Shown here: in pieces, positions 33,420-42,217 of the stretch
Position numbering within the stretch: position 1 is the stretch's first letter
Layout of the letters: the number at the start of each line of letters is the position of its first letter
Source of the DNA: Oscillospiraceae bacterium
GTDB taxonomy: Bacteria > Bacillota > Clostridia > Oscillospirales > Ruminococcaceae
Reading direction: 5' to 3'
Length of the DNA stretch: 64,000 nucleotides
Assembly: GCA_017555565.1 (NCBI GenBank)
Contig: JAFZGF010000028.1
Coordinates: 1 to 64,000, forward strand
Notes under the pieces: generated by a model
The model's input: only the letters and a program-made list of their open reading frames with translations
The model's database searches: none
What the model was told of the DNA's origin: nothing
Position numbers and translations under genes: made by a program

Positions 33420-35066
33420 ATGAGTAATATGGCATACGCGTACCAGCAAGAAGTATTTCATAAAGGCTTAAATAAGTATAAAATTGTAAAGGCTGATTCA
33501 CCATATGAGCTAAATGAAAAAGTTCGTGCATTAAAGGCTCAATGGGAAGAACAATGGCAGAAAAAGTTAGAAAGGGAAACTAAGTTAAAGAATGCTGAAG
33601 AAGGCTTGAAATATGCAAGTGAGCAAACAAAAGAAGCTGAGAATGTTCAATATAGAATAGATAATCTGTTGATAAACAGTTTAGGTTGTGAAAAATTTGA
33701 TTTTAATGTTTTGAAAGATTATTCGAAATTTGACGAAAGAAAACCATATCCTCCTAAACAAAAAGATTACTCTCGTCAGCCATTGAGATCTGATGAGGTG
33801 TTTAACCCACAACCGCCATTTTGGGTTAAAATATCAAAAAAGAAACGTGAAGAGTTTGTTAAAGAAAATGATGCAAGATATAGTAAAGCATATGAATTGT
33901 GGAGAAAAGAAGCAGACTGTATAGATGAAGAAAACAAGATGAGACAAAATGTGTATAATAATCTTGTTGATGAATGGCAAAACAGAAAAGATAATTTTTA
34001 CAAGCAACAAGAAGAAAAAAATAATGAAGTTGATACTTTTAAGGGAAAATTTCTTAATGGTGATACTGAAGCTATCGAAAATTACTTTGATGTCATTTTA
34101 GCAAGAGCTGAAATACCGTTTTATTACGATAGAAATGTTGACATAGAATATATAAAGGAAAGTAAAAATCTGATAATTGATTTATACTTACCGACAAAAG
34201 AAGATATGCCAACTCTCAAAAGTTTATCATATGTTAAGTCAAAAAGCGAATACAAAGAAGCATATTTTTCTGAATCACAAATGAAGAAAAAATATGATGA
34301 TTTTATTTATCAAATGGTACTTCAAACATTATACTTAGTATTCAATTCTTCAGGCGAAATAGTAGATTCAATTGTGTTAAATGGTAGGGTAAGTACTGTT
34401 GATAAATCTACAGGAAAACACATAGAACCATATGTTCTTTCAATCAATGTAAATAAAGAAAATTTTGAGGATTTGAATTTGCAATCTATTGATGCAAAAG
34501 CGTGGTTTAAGAGTTCTAAAGGTGTTTCAGCTGCCACATTTGCAAATGTTACTGCTGTAGCACCAATAGTACAAATGCAAAAAGAAGATAAACGATTTAT
34601 TGAAGGATATTCTGTAGTTAATGATATAGATGATTCAATGAATCTTGCAACTATGGACTGGCAAGACTTTGAAAATTTGATTCGCGAAATATTTGAAAAA
34701 GAATTCAATTCAACAGGTGGCGAAGTAAAAATAACTCAAGCAAGCCGAGATGGTGGTGTAGATGCAGTTGCGTTTGACCCTGATCCTATTCGTGGTGGTA
34801 AAATAGTAATTCAAGCTAAACGCTACACTAATGTAGTAGGTGTTTCTGCAGTTCGAGATCTATATGGCACTGTTATGAATGAAGGCGCAATTAAAGGCAT
34901 ATTAGTAACTACTTCAAACTATGGTAATGACGCTTATGAATTTGCCAAAGGTAAACCATTAACATTGATGAATGGTGCAAATTTACTTTATCTTTTGGAA
35001 AGGCATGGACATAGAGCAAAAATAGACCTAAACGAAGCCAAAAAGTTTTTCGCAGAACAAAAATAA
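33420..35066 (+). CDS. Mrr-type restriction endonuclease with long N-terminal coiled coil
   Basis: A 548-residue protein. The C-terminal 120 residues are an Mrr catalytic domain of the PD-(D/E)XK fold: MDWQDFENLIREIFEKEF, then SRDGGVDAVAFDP (metal Asp) and KIVIQAKRY (the QAK motif) and VRDLYGTVMNEGAIKGILVTT. The N-terminal region is rich in Lys/Glu/Gln and probably coiled coil, with a beta-rich middle of unknown type. No methyltransferase or partner gene is adjacent, so it may be a stand-alone (type IV-like) nuclease cutting modified DNA. The gene is clearly more AT-rich than its neighbours, a sign of transfer. AAGGAAGG is ahead of the ATG at 33420; a second ATG at 33429 is possible. Confidence 0.85.
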   Translation: MSNMAYAYQQEVFHKGLNKYKIVKADSPYELNEKVRALKAQWEEQWQKKLERETKLKNAEEGLKYASEQTKEAENVQYRIDNLLINSLGCEKFDFNVLKDYSKFDERKPYPPKQKDYSRQPLRSDEVFNPQPPFWVKISKKKREEFVKENDARYSKAYELWRKEADCIDEENKMRQNVYNNLVDEWQNRKDNFYKQQEEKNNEVDTFKGKFLNGDTEAIENYFDVILARAEIPFYYDRNVDIEYIKESKNLIIDLYLPTKEDMPTLKSLSYVKSKSEYKEAYFSESQMKKKYDDFIYQMVLQTLYLVFNSSGEIVDSIVLNGRVSTVDKSTGKHIEPYVLSINVNKENFEDLNLQSIDAKAWFKSSKGVSAATFANVTAVAPIVQMQKEDKRFIEGYSVVNDIDDSMNLATMDWQDFENLIREIFEKEFNSTGGEVKITQASRDGGVDAVAFDPDPIRGGKIVIQAKRYTNVVGVSAVRDLYGTVMNEGAIKGILVTTSNYGNDAYEFAKGKPLTLMNGANLLYLLERHGHRAKIDLNEAKKFFAEQK

Positions 35067-35079
35067 ATTTATATAAGCC

Positions 35080-35115
35080 AAAACTCTCTCATCGTTAGAT
35101 GAAGAGAGTTTTTTA
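35080..35115 (+). terminator. Terminator of the Mrr-type nuclease gene
   Basis: AAACTCTCT...AGAGAGTTT with an inner CATC/GATG pair and GTTA loop, followed by TTTTATT. Confidence 0.85.
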
Positions 35116-35232
35116 TTAATTGTTTTTTTGTATAAATTGTTTAAAAATGTTGATATTATTTAACTATTATGTTAAACTAATATAGTTATGTTTATTGATT
35201 TTTAGAGTTATATAATTTATACGGAGGCATTC

Positions 35233-36828
35233 GTGAAAGATTATTTGAATCAGATAGAAAAAAGACGTACCTTTGCTATCATCTCTCACCCTGACGCCGG
35301 TAAAACCACACTTACAGAAAAACTTCTGCTTTACGGTGGTGCTATCCAGCAGGCTGGTATTGTTAAAGGTAAAAAAGGTGCAAGAGCTGCTACATCCGAC
35401 TGGATGGAAATTGAAAAACAGCGTGGTATCTCTGTTACTTCTTCAGTTATGCAGTTCAATTATGATGGTTATTGCGTAAATATTCTTGATACACCTGGTC
35501 ACCAGGACTTCTCTGAAGACACATACCGCACACTTATGGCTGCAGACAGCGCAGTTATGGTTATTGACGCCGCTAAAGGTGTTGAAGCACAGACTAAAAA
35601 GCTGTTCAAAGTATGTACAATGAGAAATATCCCGATTTTCACTTTCATCAATAAAATGGACCGTGATTCACAGGATCCATTTGACCTGCTGGAAGAAATT
35701 GAAAATGTTCTTGGTATCCAGACATACCCTATGAACTGGCCTATCGGCAGTGGTAAAGAATTCAAAGGTGTTTATGACAGACATCGCAAAGAAATTCTTG
35801 CTTTCCAGCACGATGGTAAAATCGGCGTTAACCAGGCCCAGGTAATCAAAGCCAAACTTGGTGATGAACAGCTGGATGACCTTATCACACCAGAACTTCA
35901 TTCCACACTTTCAGATGACGTAGAACTGCTGGACGGTGCAGCATACGACTTTGACACAGAAATGATAAATACAGGTAAACTTACACCTGTTTTCTTCGGT
36001 TCAGCTCTGACAAACTTCGGTGTAGAACCATTTATCAAAGAATTTCTGGCACTTACCACATCACCTCTGGCACGCCATTCCTCAAAAGGTGCGATTGAAC
36101 CAACAGAAAGCGATGAATTCTCTGCATTTGTGTTTAAAATTCAGGCTAATATGAACAAAGCTCATCGTGACAGAATCGCATTTATGCGTATTGTAAGCGG
36201 CAAGTTTGAAAGAGGTATGGATGTATTCCATGTTCAGGGTGGCAAGAAAGTTCGTCTTTCACAGTCCACACAGCTGATGGCCAGCGAAAGAGAAACAGTT
36301 GACGAAGCTTATGCAGGTGACATCATTGGTATCTTCGACCCAGGCATCTTCTCAATCGGTGATACTATCACAACATCCAAAACTCCGTTCACATTTGACC
36401 CAATCCCAACCTTTGCACCAGAACACTTTGCACGCGTATCACAGGTTGATACAATGAAGCGTAAACAGTTCGTAAAAGGTATGGAACAGATTGCACAGGA
36501 AGGTGCTATCCAGATTTTCAAAGAACCAGGCGGCGGTTTTGAAGAAGTTATCGTTGGCGTTGTTGGTGTTCTTCAGCTGGAAGTTCTGGAACACAGACTG
36601 AAAACAGAGTACAATGTAGATATCAGAATGCAGTCTCTGCCATATCAGTATATCCGTTGGATTGAAAATGAAGATGTAAATCTCCGTTCACTCAATATCA
36701 CAAGTGATACAAAGGCTCTTGAAGACTTTAAAGACAGAAAACTGCTTCTGTTCACAAGCCAGTGGAATATCAACTGGGCAACAGAAAAGAACCCTGACCT
36801 CATTCTCGTTGATGTGGCTCAGAACTAA
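35233..36828 (+). CDS. prfC: Peptide chain release factor 3
   Basis: A 531-residue GTPase that removes RF1/RF2 from the ribosome after termination. It starts with GTG (35233) 5 nt after GGAGG. GTP motifs are SHPDAGKTTLTEK, DTPGHQDF and FINKMDRD; the RF3 insert EIEKQRGISVTSSVMQF and the C-terminal LGVLQLEVLEHRL-like block (VVGVLQLEVLEHRLKTEYNV) separate it from EF-G. The length is normal. It has its own long terminator, and no ribosomal genes are adjacent. Confidence 0.96.
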   Translation: MKDYLNQIEKRRTFAIISHPDAGKTTLTEKLLLYGGAIQQAGIVKGKKGARAATSDWMEIEKQRGISVTSSVMQFNYDGYCVNILDTPGHQDFSEDTYRTLMAADSAVMVIDAAKGVEAQTKKLFKVCTMRNIPIFTFINKMDRDSQDPFDLLEEIENVLGIQTYPMNWPIGSGKEFKGVYDRHRKEILAFQHDGKIGVNQAQVIKAKLGDEQLDDLITPELHSTLSDDVELLDGAAYDFDTEMINTGKLTPVFFGSALTNFGVEPFIKEFLALTTSPLARHSSKGAIEPTESDEFSAFVFKIQANMNKAHRDRIAFMRIVSGKFERGMDVFHVQGGKKVRLSQSTQLMASERETVDEAYAGDIIGIFDPGIFSIGDTITTSKTPFTFDPIPTFAPEHFARVSQVDTMKRKQFVKGMEQIAQEGAIQIFKEPGGGFEEVIVGVVGVLQLEVLEHRLKTEYNVDIRMQSLPYQYIRWIENEDVNLRSLNITSDTKALEDFKDRKLLLFTSQWNINWATEKNPDLILVDVAQN

Positions 36829-36849
36829 TTTGTAAATTAAATAAATTAT

Positions 36850-36905
36850 AGGGCAGACAACCTTGCACAGCTAAAATGTTGCACAGGAAAAGTCTGCCCT
36901 TTTTG
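36850..36905 (+). terminator. Terminator of prfC
   Basis: AGGGCAGACA (36850-36859) and AGTCTGCCCT (36891-36900) close a long hairpin with an inner loop carrying two TTGCACAG copies, followed by TTTTTG. Confidence 0.8.
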
Positions 36906-37019
36906 ATTTAGTTATGATATAATAAGAATATGTGGGGACAATGCCCCCATCGTCCCATTGAATCGAATATATTTTGTTTCTTAAACGAACTATTACTAAA
37001 GAATAGAAAGGATATAAAG

Positions 37020-38702
37020 ATGATTTTAGAAAAAGAAAAGAACTGGTGGAAAGACGCCGCAGTTTATCAGATTTATCCAAAAAGCTTTTATGACTCCAAC
37101 AATGACGGCTTTGGTGATATCGAAGGCATCCGTCAGAAACTGCCATACATCAAAAGCCTGGGTGTAGACGTAGTGTGGGTTTGCCCATTTTTCAAAAGCC
37201 CACAGGCTGACAACGGCTATGATGTTGCCGACTATTTTGAAATCGACCCTATTTTCGGCGGAAATATGGAAGATCTGAGAAACCTTATTGATGACACACA
37301 CAAGCTGGGTATGAAATTTGTTCTTGACTTGGTTGCAAATCATACATCAGACGAACACGAATGGTTCCAGAAAGCTCTTGCAGGGGACGAAAAGTATATG
37401 AACTATTACTATTTCCGCGATCCTGTAGACGGCAAGGCACCATCAAACTGGGCAAGTGTTTTCGGCGGTGGTGCCTGGGAATATGTACCGCACCTGAACA
37501 AATATTATCTGCATATCTTCCATAAAAAACAGCCGGATCTCAACTGGGAAAACGAAGAAGTTGTAACAGAAGTTATCAACATTATGAAACACTGGGCAGA
37601 ATATGGTGTAGACGGCTTCCGCCTCGATGCTATCAACTACCTCTATAAAGAACCGGATTTCCCATCAGTTGAACCAATGCCAGGTTCAGAATTCGGTTTT
37701 GGCACAGAACACTATGCCAACAAACCAAAAGTAAACGAACACTTCAACAGACTTAACAGGGAAGTGTTTGGCCCATATAATATGATGACAGTTGCAGAAG
37801 TTGCATATATCAACGGCGAACAAGCCAGAAAATACTGTGGCCTGGAAAAACCTGAAGTAGATATGCTGTATCTGTTTGAACTGCTGAACTTTGACCAGGA
37901 CGGCTATGACAAATTTGCACCACTGCCATTTGATGTAAAATCTTTTAAAGAAGCTGTTTTCGGCTGGCAGGAAGAAATGAAAGAATTCGGTCATCTTGCT
38001 CTGTTCTTCTCTAACCACGACCAGGCCAGAAGTGTTTCCCGTTTTGGTAACGACAGTGATGAATACCGCGATCTGTCTGCTAAAATGCACGGCAATGCAA
38101 TGTATATGCTGAAAGGTACACCATATATCTACCAGGGTGAAGAACTTGGTATGACCAGCCTTGACTACACAGATGTAAATGATTTCCACGATGTTGAAGT
38201 GCCATTTATGTGGCAGGAAAAAGTTGTGGAAGGTGGCGAATCCCCAGAAAAATGGATTCATCTGTTCAATACACGTTCCCGTGATGGTGGCCGCAGCCCA
38301 ATGCAGTGGGATTCCAGTGAAAACGGCGGTTTCTCCAAAGTAACACCTTGGCAGAAAACCAACGGCAACTACACAAAAATCAATGTGGAACTCCAGGAAA
38401 AAGATGAAAAATCACCGCTGAATTTCTATCGCCAGCTGCTGAAGGTCAGAAAAACTCTTAAATCTGTTATTTACGGTACAGTAACACCATTCGATAATGA
38501 CAGCGATGCTACATTCTGCTACAGCCGTGATTTTGAAGATGAAAAAGTTATCTCTATCAACAACTTTAAAGACTATGATGTGCAGGTAAAACTTCCAGCA
38601 GGTAAGTATAAAGTTGTGCTGACAAACTATGGCGATGTTACAGAAATTGAAGATACTGTAACTCTCCGACCATACGAAGGCATTTCTGCAGTAAAAATTT
38701 AA
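37020..38702 (+). CDS. GH13 alpha-glucosidase
   Basis: A 560-residue cytoplasmic glycoside hydrolase of family GH13 (oligo-glucosidase subgroup). The TIM-barrel motifs are DLVANHTS (102-110), GFRLDAIN with nucleophile D203, acid/base E260 in MTVAEVAY, and SNHDQ with D334. The start at 37020 follows AAAGGA; the open frame extends to 36930. In this subgroup the residue after the nucleophile (here Ala204) helps set linkage preference: Val is associated with alpha-1,6 activity and Ala with alpha-1,4, so maltose-type substrates are favoured. No sugar transporter is adjacent. A TATAAT lies in the leader near 36920. Confidence 0.92.
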   Translation: MILEKEKNWWKDAAVYQIYPKSFYDSNNDGFGDIEGIRQKLPYIKSLGVDVVWVCPFFKSPQADNGYDVADYFEIDPIFGGNMEDLRNLIDDTHKLGMKFVLDLVANHTSDEHEWFQKALAGDEKYMNYYYFRDPVDGKAPSNWASVFGGGAWEYVPHLNKYYLHIFHKKQPDLNWENEEVVTEVINIMKHWAEYGVDGFRLDAINYLYKEPDFPSVEPMPGSEFGFGTEHYANKPKVNEHFNRLNREVFGPYNMMTVAEVAYINGEQARKYCGLEKPEVDMLYLFELLNFDQDGYDKFAPLPFDVKSFKEAVFGWQEEMKEFGHLALFFSNHDQARSVSRFGNDSDEYRDLSAKMHGNAMYMLKGTPYIYQGEELGMTSLDYTDVNDFHDVEVPFMWQEKVVEGGESPEKWIHLFNTRSRDGGRSPMQWDSSENGGFSKVTPWQKTNGNYTKINVELQEKDEKSPLNFYRQLLKVRKTLKSVIYGTVTPFDNDSDATFCYSRDFEDEKVISINNFKDYDVQVKLPAGKYKVVLTNYGDVTEIEDTVTLRPYEGISAVKI

Positions 38703-38707
38703 AAAAG

Positions 38708-38735
38708 AAAGGTGGTTGTAAAAACCACCTTTTTA
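38708..38735 (+). terminator. Terminator of the alpha-glucosidase gene
   Basis: AAAGGTGGTT and AACCACCTTT with a short loop, then TTATAT. Confidence 0.87.
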
Positions 38736-38804
38736 TATGGAATTTTTTATTGAAAATTTAGTTTGAAATTGTTATAATAATATTTTAGGAAAGGGGAGAT
38801 AACA

Positions 38805-39134
38805 ATGACTTTCAGACAGTTAAAAGCAAAAGTAAAGACACGCCGCACACTTATGTTATGTGCAATGCTTATGACTGGTATGGGTGTTGGCACACTGTTG
38901 ATGTCAATGCGTAGTTTTCAGTTTACAATGTATGAATTAATCAGCTGCTCTATCGCTTATGCAATTTCTATGGCTGGCGCACTGATAATTTTGGTGACAC
39001 TTAAATACAATAGAGAACATACAAAATGCCCTAAATGCAGAAGACAGATAGATATTTCTGACTTTATGAATATGGAAAATTTCAAATGCACACACTGTGG
39101 TTTTGCAGTTGATGCAGACGATGAAATATGGTAA
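38805..39134 (+). CDS. Small membrane protein with C-terminal zinc ribbon
   Basis: A 109-residue protein: a basic start (KAKVKTRR), two transmembrane helices (about 15-35 and 44-64), then a cytoplasmic zinc ribbon with CPKC (74-77) and CTHC (94-97). The ribbon may bind metal or protein partners; the function is unknown. AGGGGAG precedes the ATG. It is monocistronic and convergent with the DUF819 gene. Confidence 0.75.
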   Translation: MTFRQLKAKVKTRRTLMLCAMLMTGMGVGTLLMSMRSFQFTMYELISCSIAYAISMAGALIILVTLKYNREHTKCPKCRRQIDISDFMNMENFKCTHCGFAVDADDEIW

Positions 39135-39140
39135 AAAATA

Positions 39141-39178
39141 AATCCGTTGGATATTGATCCAACGGATAATTTTTTTTG
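39141..39178. terminator. Bidirectional terminator
   Basis: ATCCGTTGGAT and ATCCAACGGAT around ATTG, with A and T runs on either side, between genes ending at 39134 (+) and 39181 (-). Confidence 0.87.
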
Positions 39179-39180
39179 AT

Positions 39181-40443
39181 TTAAACACCAAGAATAATGC
39201 CAACCAATGTACCCATATAGTTACCTACTACATAACCCAGTACACCTACCAGCATTGCAGGACCAACCAGTGCTGACCAGCCCTGTGAAATAGCCATACC
39301 TGCGGCAGTTGTAGGGCCACCGATATTTGCATTGGAAGCAATAATTGCATCTTCCAGTGTTGCTCCAGCCAGTTTTGCGCCGATAAAGCAGAATGCCATA
39401 TTCACACAAACCATAATAAAGCACAGAACAAGGAACAGTGGTGATTTTTCAATAACTGTCATGATATTTGCAGGAACACCGATTACAAACAGGAACAGGT
39501 AAATCAGATATGTGCCGATTTCCTGGGAACCATTCAGTTTTTCAACAACCTGCTTGTTGAAGAATGTAGCTACAATAACAGAAATTGTTGTAATCCATAC
39601 ATACTGTGAGCCAAAGAATTTGCCCACAAAGTCCTGCAGGGCAGTTGGGTTTTCGCTTGGAACCATACCGGAAAATACACCAGCAATAATTGTGGATGCC
39701 CATACTACAGCAACAGCATATGCAACGTTCATTGCGATATCCATAAGTGAAATATCTTTTCTGCCCCAGAAAGCAGCAGCCTGTGTTTTGCCTGTATCTA
39801 CACCGGATTCAACTTCGTCGATGTATGGGTGGTTAAATTTGTTTCTGAACCATTTCATACCAGCGATAAAAATCAGTACAAAGAAATATGCAGCCATCAG
39901 CAGGTTGTCAGCAACAGTTGCAGCAGCTGCTACGTCTGTACCTTTCAGACCCTGTGCACTTGCCATTGCGGCAAAGTTTACGCCACCACCAATGTAAGAA
40001 CCTGTCATCATAGATGCTACACCTGCCAGGTCAGCAATACTGCCACCGTTTGCAACATATGCACCTTTAAGCACAAAGAATGAAATAAGTGCGCCCAATG
40101 TAGTACCAACAGCACCCATAAGGAAAACTATCAGCATTTTACCGGTCAGTTTACCGATTTTGTTAAGATTACACTGCAGAAGAAGCAGTGGAATACCTAT
40201 TGGAACAACAACCCCCCATACTATATCATCATAAAGCACACAGTTGGTTGGGATAATACCAATATTTGCGGCAAACATTGCAATAATAAGCGCGATAATA
40301 GCACCAGATACCTTTGATGCCCAGTTATATGTCTGTTCCAGCCAGATAGACAGGGCAACGGTAATACACATAATTCCCAGCAGTCCCCAAGTATTATCTG
40401 CAGTGATAAGTGTAGTACCGAAAAGAGTTTCCATTAAAGTCAT
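39181..40443 (-). CDS. DUF819 family transporter-like membrane protein
   Basis: A 420-residue polytopic protein with about 10-12 helices. The conserved blocks SMMTGSYIGGGVNFAAMA and NIGGPTTAAGMA identify the DUF819 (YjcL-like) family, which has an inverted-repeat transporter architecture with two similar Gly-rich loops. AAGGAGAG is ahead of the ATG at 40443. It is downstream of two C69 dipeptidase genes on the same strand, so a role in dipeptide or amino-acid movement is inferred. A terminator hairpin lies in the 168-nt gap before it, so it probably has its own promoter. Confidence 0.87.
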   Translation of the reverse strand: MTLMETLFGTTLITADNTWGLLGIMCITVALSIWLEQTYNWASKVSGAIIALIIAMFAANIGIIPTNCVLYDDIVWGVVVPIGIPLLLLQCNLNKIGKLTGKMLIVFLMGAVGTTLGALISFFVLKGAYVANGGSIADLAGVASMMTGSYIGGGVNFAAMASAQGLKGTDVAAAATVADNLLMAAYFFVLIFIAGMKWFRNKFNHPYIDEVESGVDTGKTQAAAFWGRKDISLMDIAMNVAYAVAVVWASTIIAGVFSGMVPSENPTALQDFVGKFFGSQYVWITTISVIVATFFNKQVVEKLNGSQEIGTYLIYLFLFVIGVPANIMTVIEKSPLFLVLCFIMVCVNMAFCFIGAKLAGATLEDAIIASNANIGGPTTAAGMAISQGWSALVGPAMLVGVLGYVVGNYMGTLVGIILGV

Positions 40444-40565
40444 AGAATTTCTCTCCTTGATTCAAATTTTTATTAGTATATTTTATTATAAAATTATATT
40501 AATATATGAATTATACATTGAACAGTATCTTTTTACAAGAACAAATTGATTATTTTAAAAATAAA

Positions 40566-40597
40566 ATATCCGGCAGGGAAAAACTGCCGGATATTTT
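40566..40597 (-). terminator. Terminator of the C69 dipeptidase gene 40612-42069
   Basis: ATCCGGCAG and CTGCCGGAT with a GGAAAAA loop; the minus-strand side continues into TTTATTTTTAAAA. Confidence 0.82.
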
Positions 40598-40611
40598 TAT
40601 ATAAATTTTAA

Positions 40612-42069
40612 TTACAGAGTTTTTCTCCAGGCAACTTTGCTTTCTTTGTCTTTTTTGTCAACAAGTTTCAGAGTCATCTGGTCAGCCCAGTCCCAAGTTT
40701 TTGCGGCCTGAGAATGAACAAAGTCTGTCAGGAATGCTTTTGCAGCTTCTGGGTTTGTTTCTTTCAGTTTAGCATATGTTTCTCTTACTGCTGGAACAAT
40801 AATATCCCATTCTTTTTCCATTGCTTCAACTTCTTCTTTAACCATTTCTTCGCCGAACTGCCAGTTAAGTTCTCTTGTCATGTTCAGCATATGGAATGCC
40901 CAGTAAGCTCTGTCACTGTGGTATTTGAAGTCGTCAGCAACAGGGTTCAGATGTGTGAACTGTGTTGATGGGATATCCTGCCAGAACCAGCCTTTTGGTG
41001 CAGATGTGATACCTGGGAACCATGGCTGATATGGGCTGTTACATGGGCGGAGAGTTGTTCTCCATACAGTTGTCAGGTCAGCGTCATCCTGGAATTCGAT
41101 AACAAGGCTTTCGATTGTTGTATCACGGCATACACCATAGTACTGGTGTGGTGTAGCTGTTGGGTCTTTAGCCAGCAGTTCTGGATGTTCTGGGCAGTGT
41201 GAGCGCAGAATGTCTTTCAGGTCTTCTTTATCAAACAGTTTAGGTGCTTTGATAGAGAATGTGCGGTGTGGCATTGGTTCGCCGCCAGTGATTTTGCTCC
41301 AAGCGATGTCAGAACGGTCCCAGTTGGATTTAACGTCACTGTTTTCGCCCTGGTATGCTGCTGTGTAGTCAAAGTCAGAGTAGTCGCCTTCAACAGCAGG
41401 TGTGTACCAGCCGTTGCGGATAGCATAACCAACTACATCTTCAGACCAGTAGAAGTTTTTGTGTTCTGTGTCAGAGAAGTCAACTTCGTGGATGTTCAGC
41501 CAGTTTGGAATGTAGTAGATTTCATCGTCGCCAACTCTTCTTGCTACAAAGTTGTTACCAACTGTCAGCTGTACTACCCAGCCTTCGTCTTTGTCAACGA
41601 TATGGTAGGAACGTGTTGAACGGTAGCCAAAGTCTTTCATCAGCTGTGCTACAACTTCTACACCTTCTCTTGCTGTTTTACATCTTTCAGCAATCAGTCT
41701 TCTCATGCCATAACCCAGACCGCCTGTATATGGCTGGTTGGATTCTTTTGTGGAAACACAGCTGTCGGATACAACTGCAACGCCCCATTCGTTTACGAAA
41801 CCATCAGCAAATGGTTCGCCGCCTGGGCAGCGCAGTTCGCTCCACATATAGCCCCATGTTACAGGAACCTGTGGCACTACTGCATCACCGTCATCAAATG
41901 TAAGAACTTCGCCTTCTTTGTGTTCCATTCTTGGAACAACGTGCATCTGAACAACACAGTTCATATCGTCTTCGTTGTGGCCCAGCAGAACTCTGCCAGT
42001 TTTTGAAGCGTTTTTACCTACGATAATGGTACTGCAGTTGTCCCAGTTTTCGTGAAATTTTTTTGCCAT
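40612..42069 (-). CDS. C69 family dipeptidase (copy A)
   Basis: A 485-residue Ntn-hydrolase dipeptidase. The predicted nucleophile is Cys12 in WDNCSTIIVGKNAS, exposed after removal of an 11-residue propeptide, as known for PepD-type C69 enzymes. GHNEDDMNC, FVNEWGVAVVSDS and GYRSTRSYHIVDKDEG are core motifs. There is no signal peptide, so it acts in the cytoplasm. The start at 42069 (MAKKF) follows AAAGGA; the open frame reaches 42126. It is a close paralogue of the gene at 42218. A palindrome 38 nt before the start may be an operator. Confidence 0.92.
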   Translation of the reverse strand: MAKKFHENWDNCSTIIVGKNASKTGRVLLGHNEDDMNCVVQMHVVPRMEHKEGEVLTFDDGDAVVPQVPVTWGYMWSELRCPGGEPFADGFVNEWGVAVVSDSCVSTKESNQPYTGGLGYGMRRLIAERCKTAREGVEVVAQLMKDFGYRSTRSYHIVDKDEGWVVQLTVGNNFVARRVGDDEIYYIPNWLNIHEVDFSDTEHKNFYWSEDVVGYAIRNGWYTPAVEGDYSDFDYTAAYQGENSDVKSNWDRSDIAWSKITGGEPMPHRTFSIKAPKLFDKEDLKDILRSHCPEHPELLAKDPTATPHQYYGVCRDTTIESLVIEFQDDADLTTVWRTTLRPCNSPYQPWFPGITSAPKGWFWQDIPSTQFTHLNPVADDFKYHSDRAYWAFHMLNMTRELNWQFGEEMVKEEVEAMEKEWDIIVPAVRETYAKLKETNPEAAKAFLTDFVHSQAAKTWDWADQMTLKLVDKKDKESKVAWRKTL

Positions 42070-42106
42070 AATAATTATCCTTTCGAATTTGATAACAAAC
42101 AATATC

Positions 42107-42125
42107 TGTACACAGTGGGTGTACA
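42107..42125. promoter_or_regulatory. Candidate operator palindrome before C69 dipeptidase copy A
   Basis: TGTACAC (42107-42113) and GTGTACA (42119-42125) form a perfect 7-bp inverted repeat around AGTGG. A TTGATA-16-TATAGG promoter can be drawn on the minus strand just upstream (about 42150-42125), which would place the palindrome at the transcription start. The other copy at 42218 lacks this site. Confidence 0.5.
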
Positions 42126-42178
42126 CACCTATAGATATTTTAACATTTATATCAAACTAATTCAATAAATCCCAAAAG

Positions 42179-42207
42179 AAACAGCTGTACAAAATATACA
42201 GCTGTTT
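42179..42207 (-). terminator. Terminator of the C69 dipeptidase gene 42218-43684
   Basis: AAACAGCTGTA and TACAGCTGTTT (about 42179-42207); the minus-strand product continues TTTCTTTTGGG. Confidence 0.8.
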
Positions 42208-42217
42208 TTGGTGATTA

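Noticed and set aside
36850..36900. Small regulatory RNA after prfC
   Set aside because: The long hairpin ends in a T run directly after prfC and is sufficiently explained as its terminator, though the inner repeat is odd.
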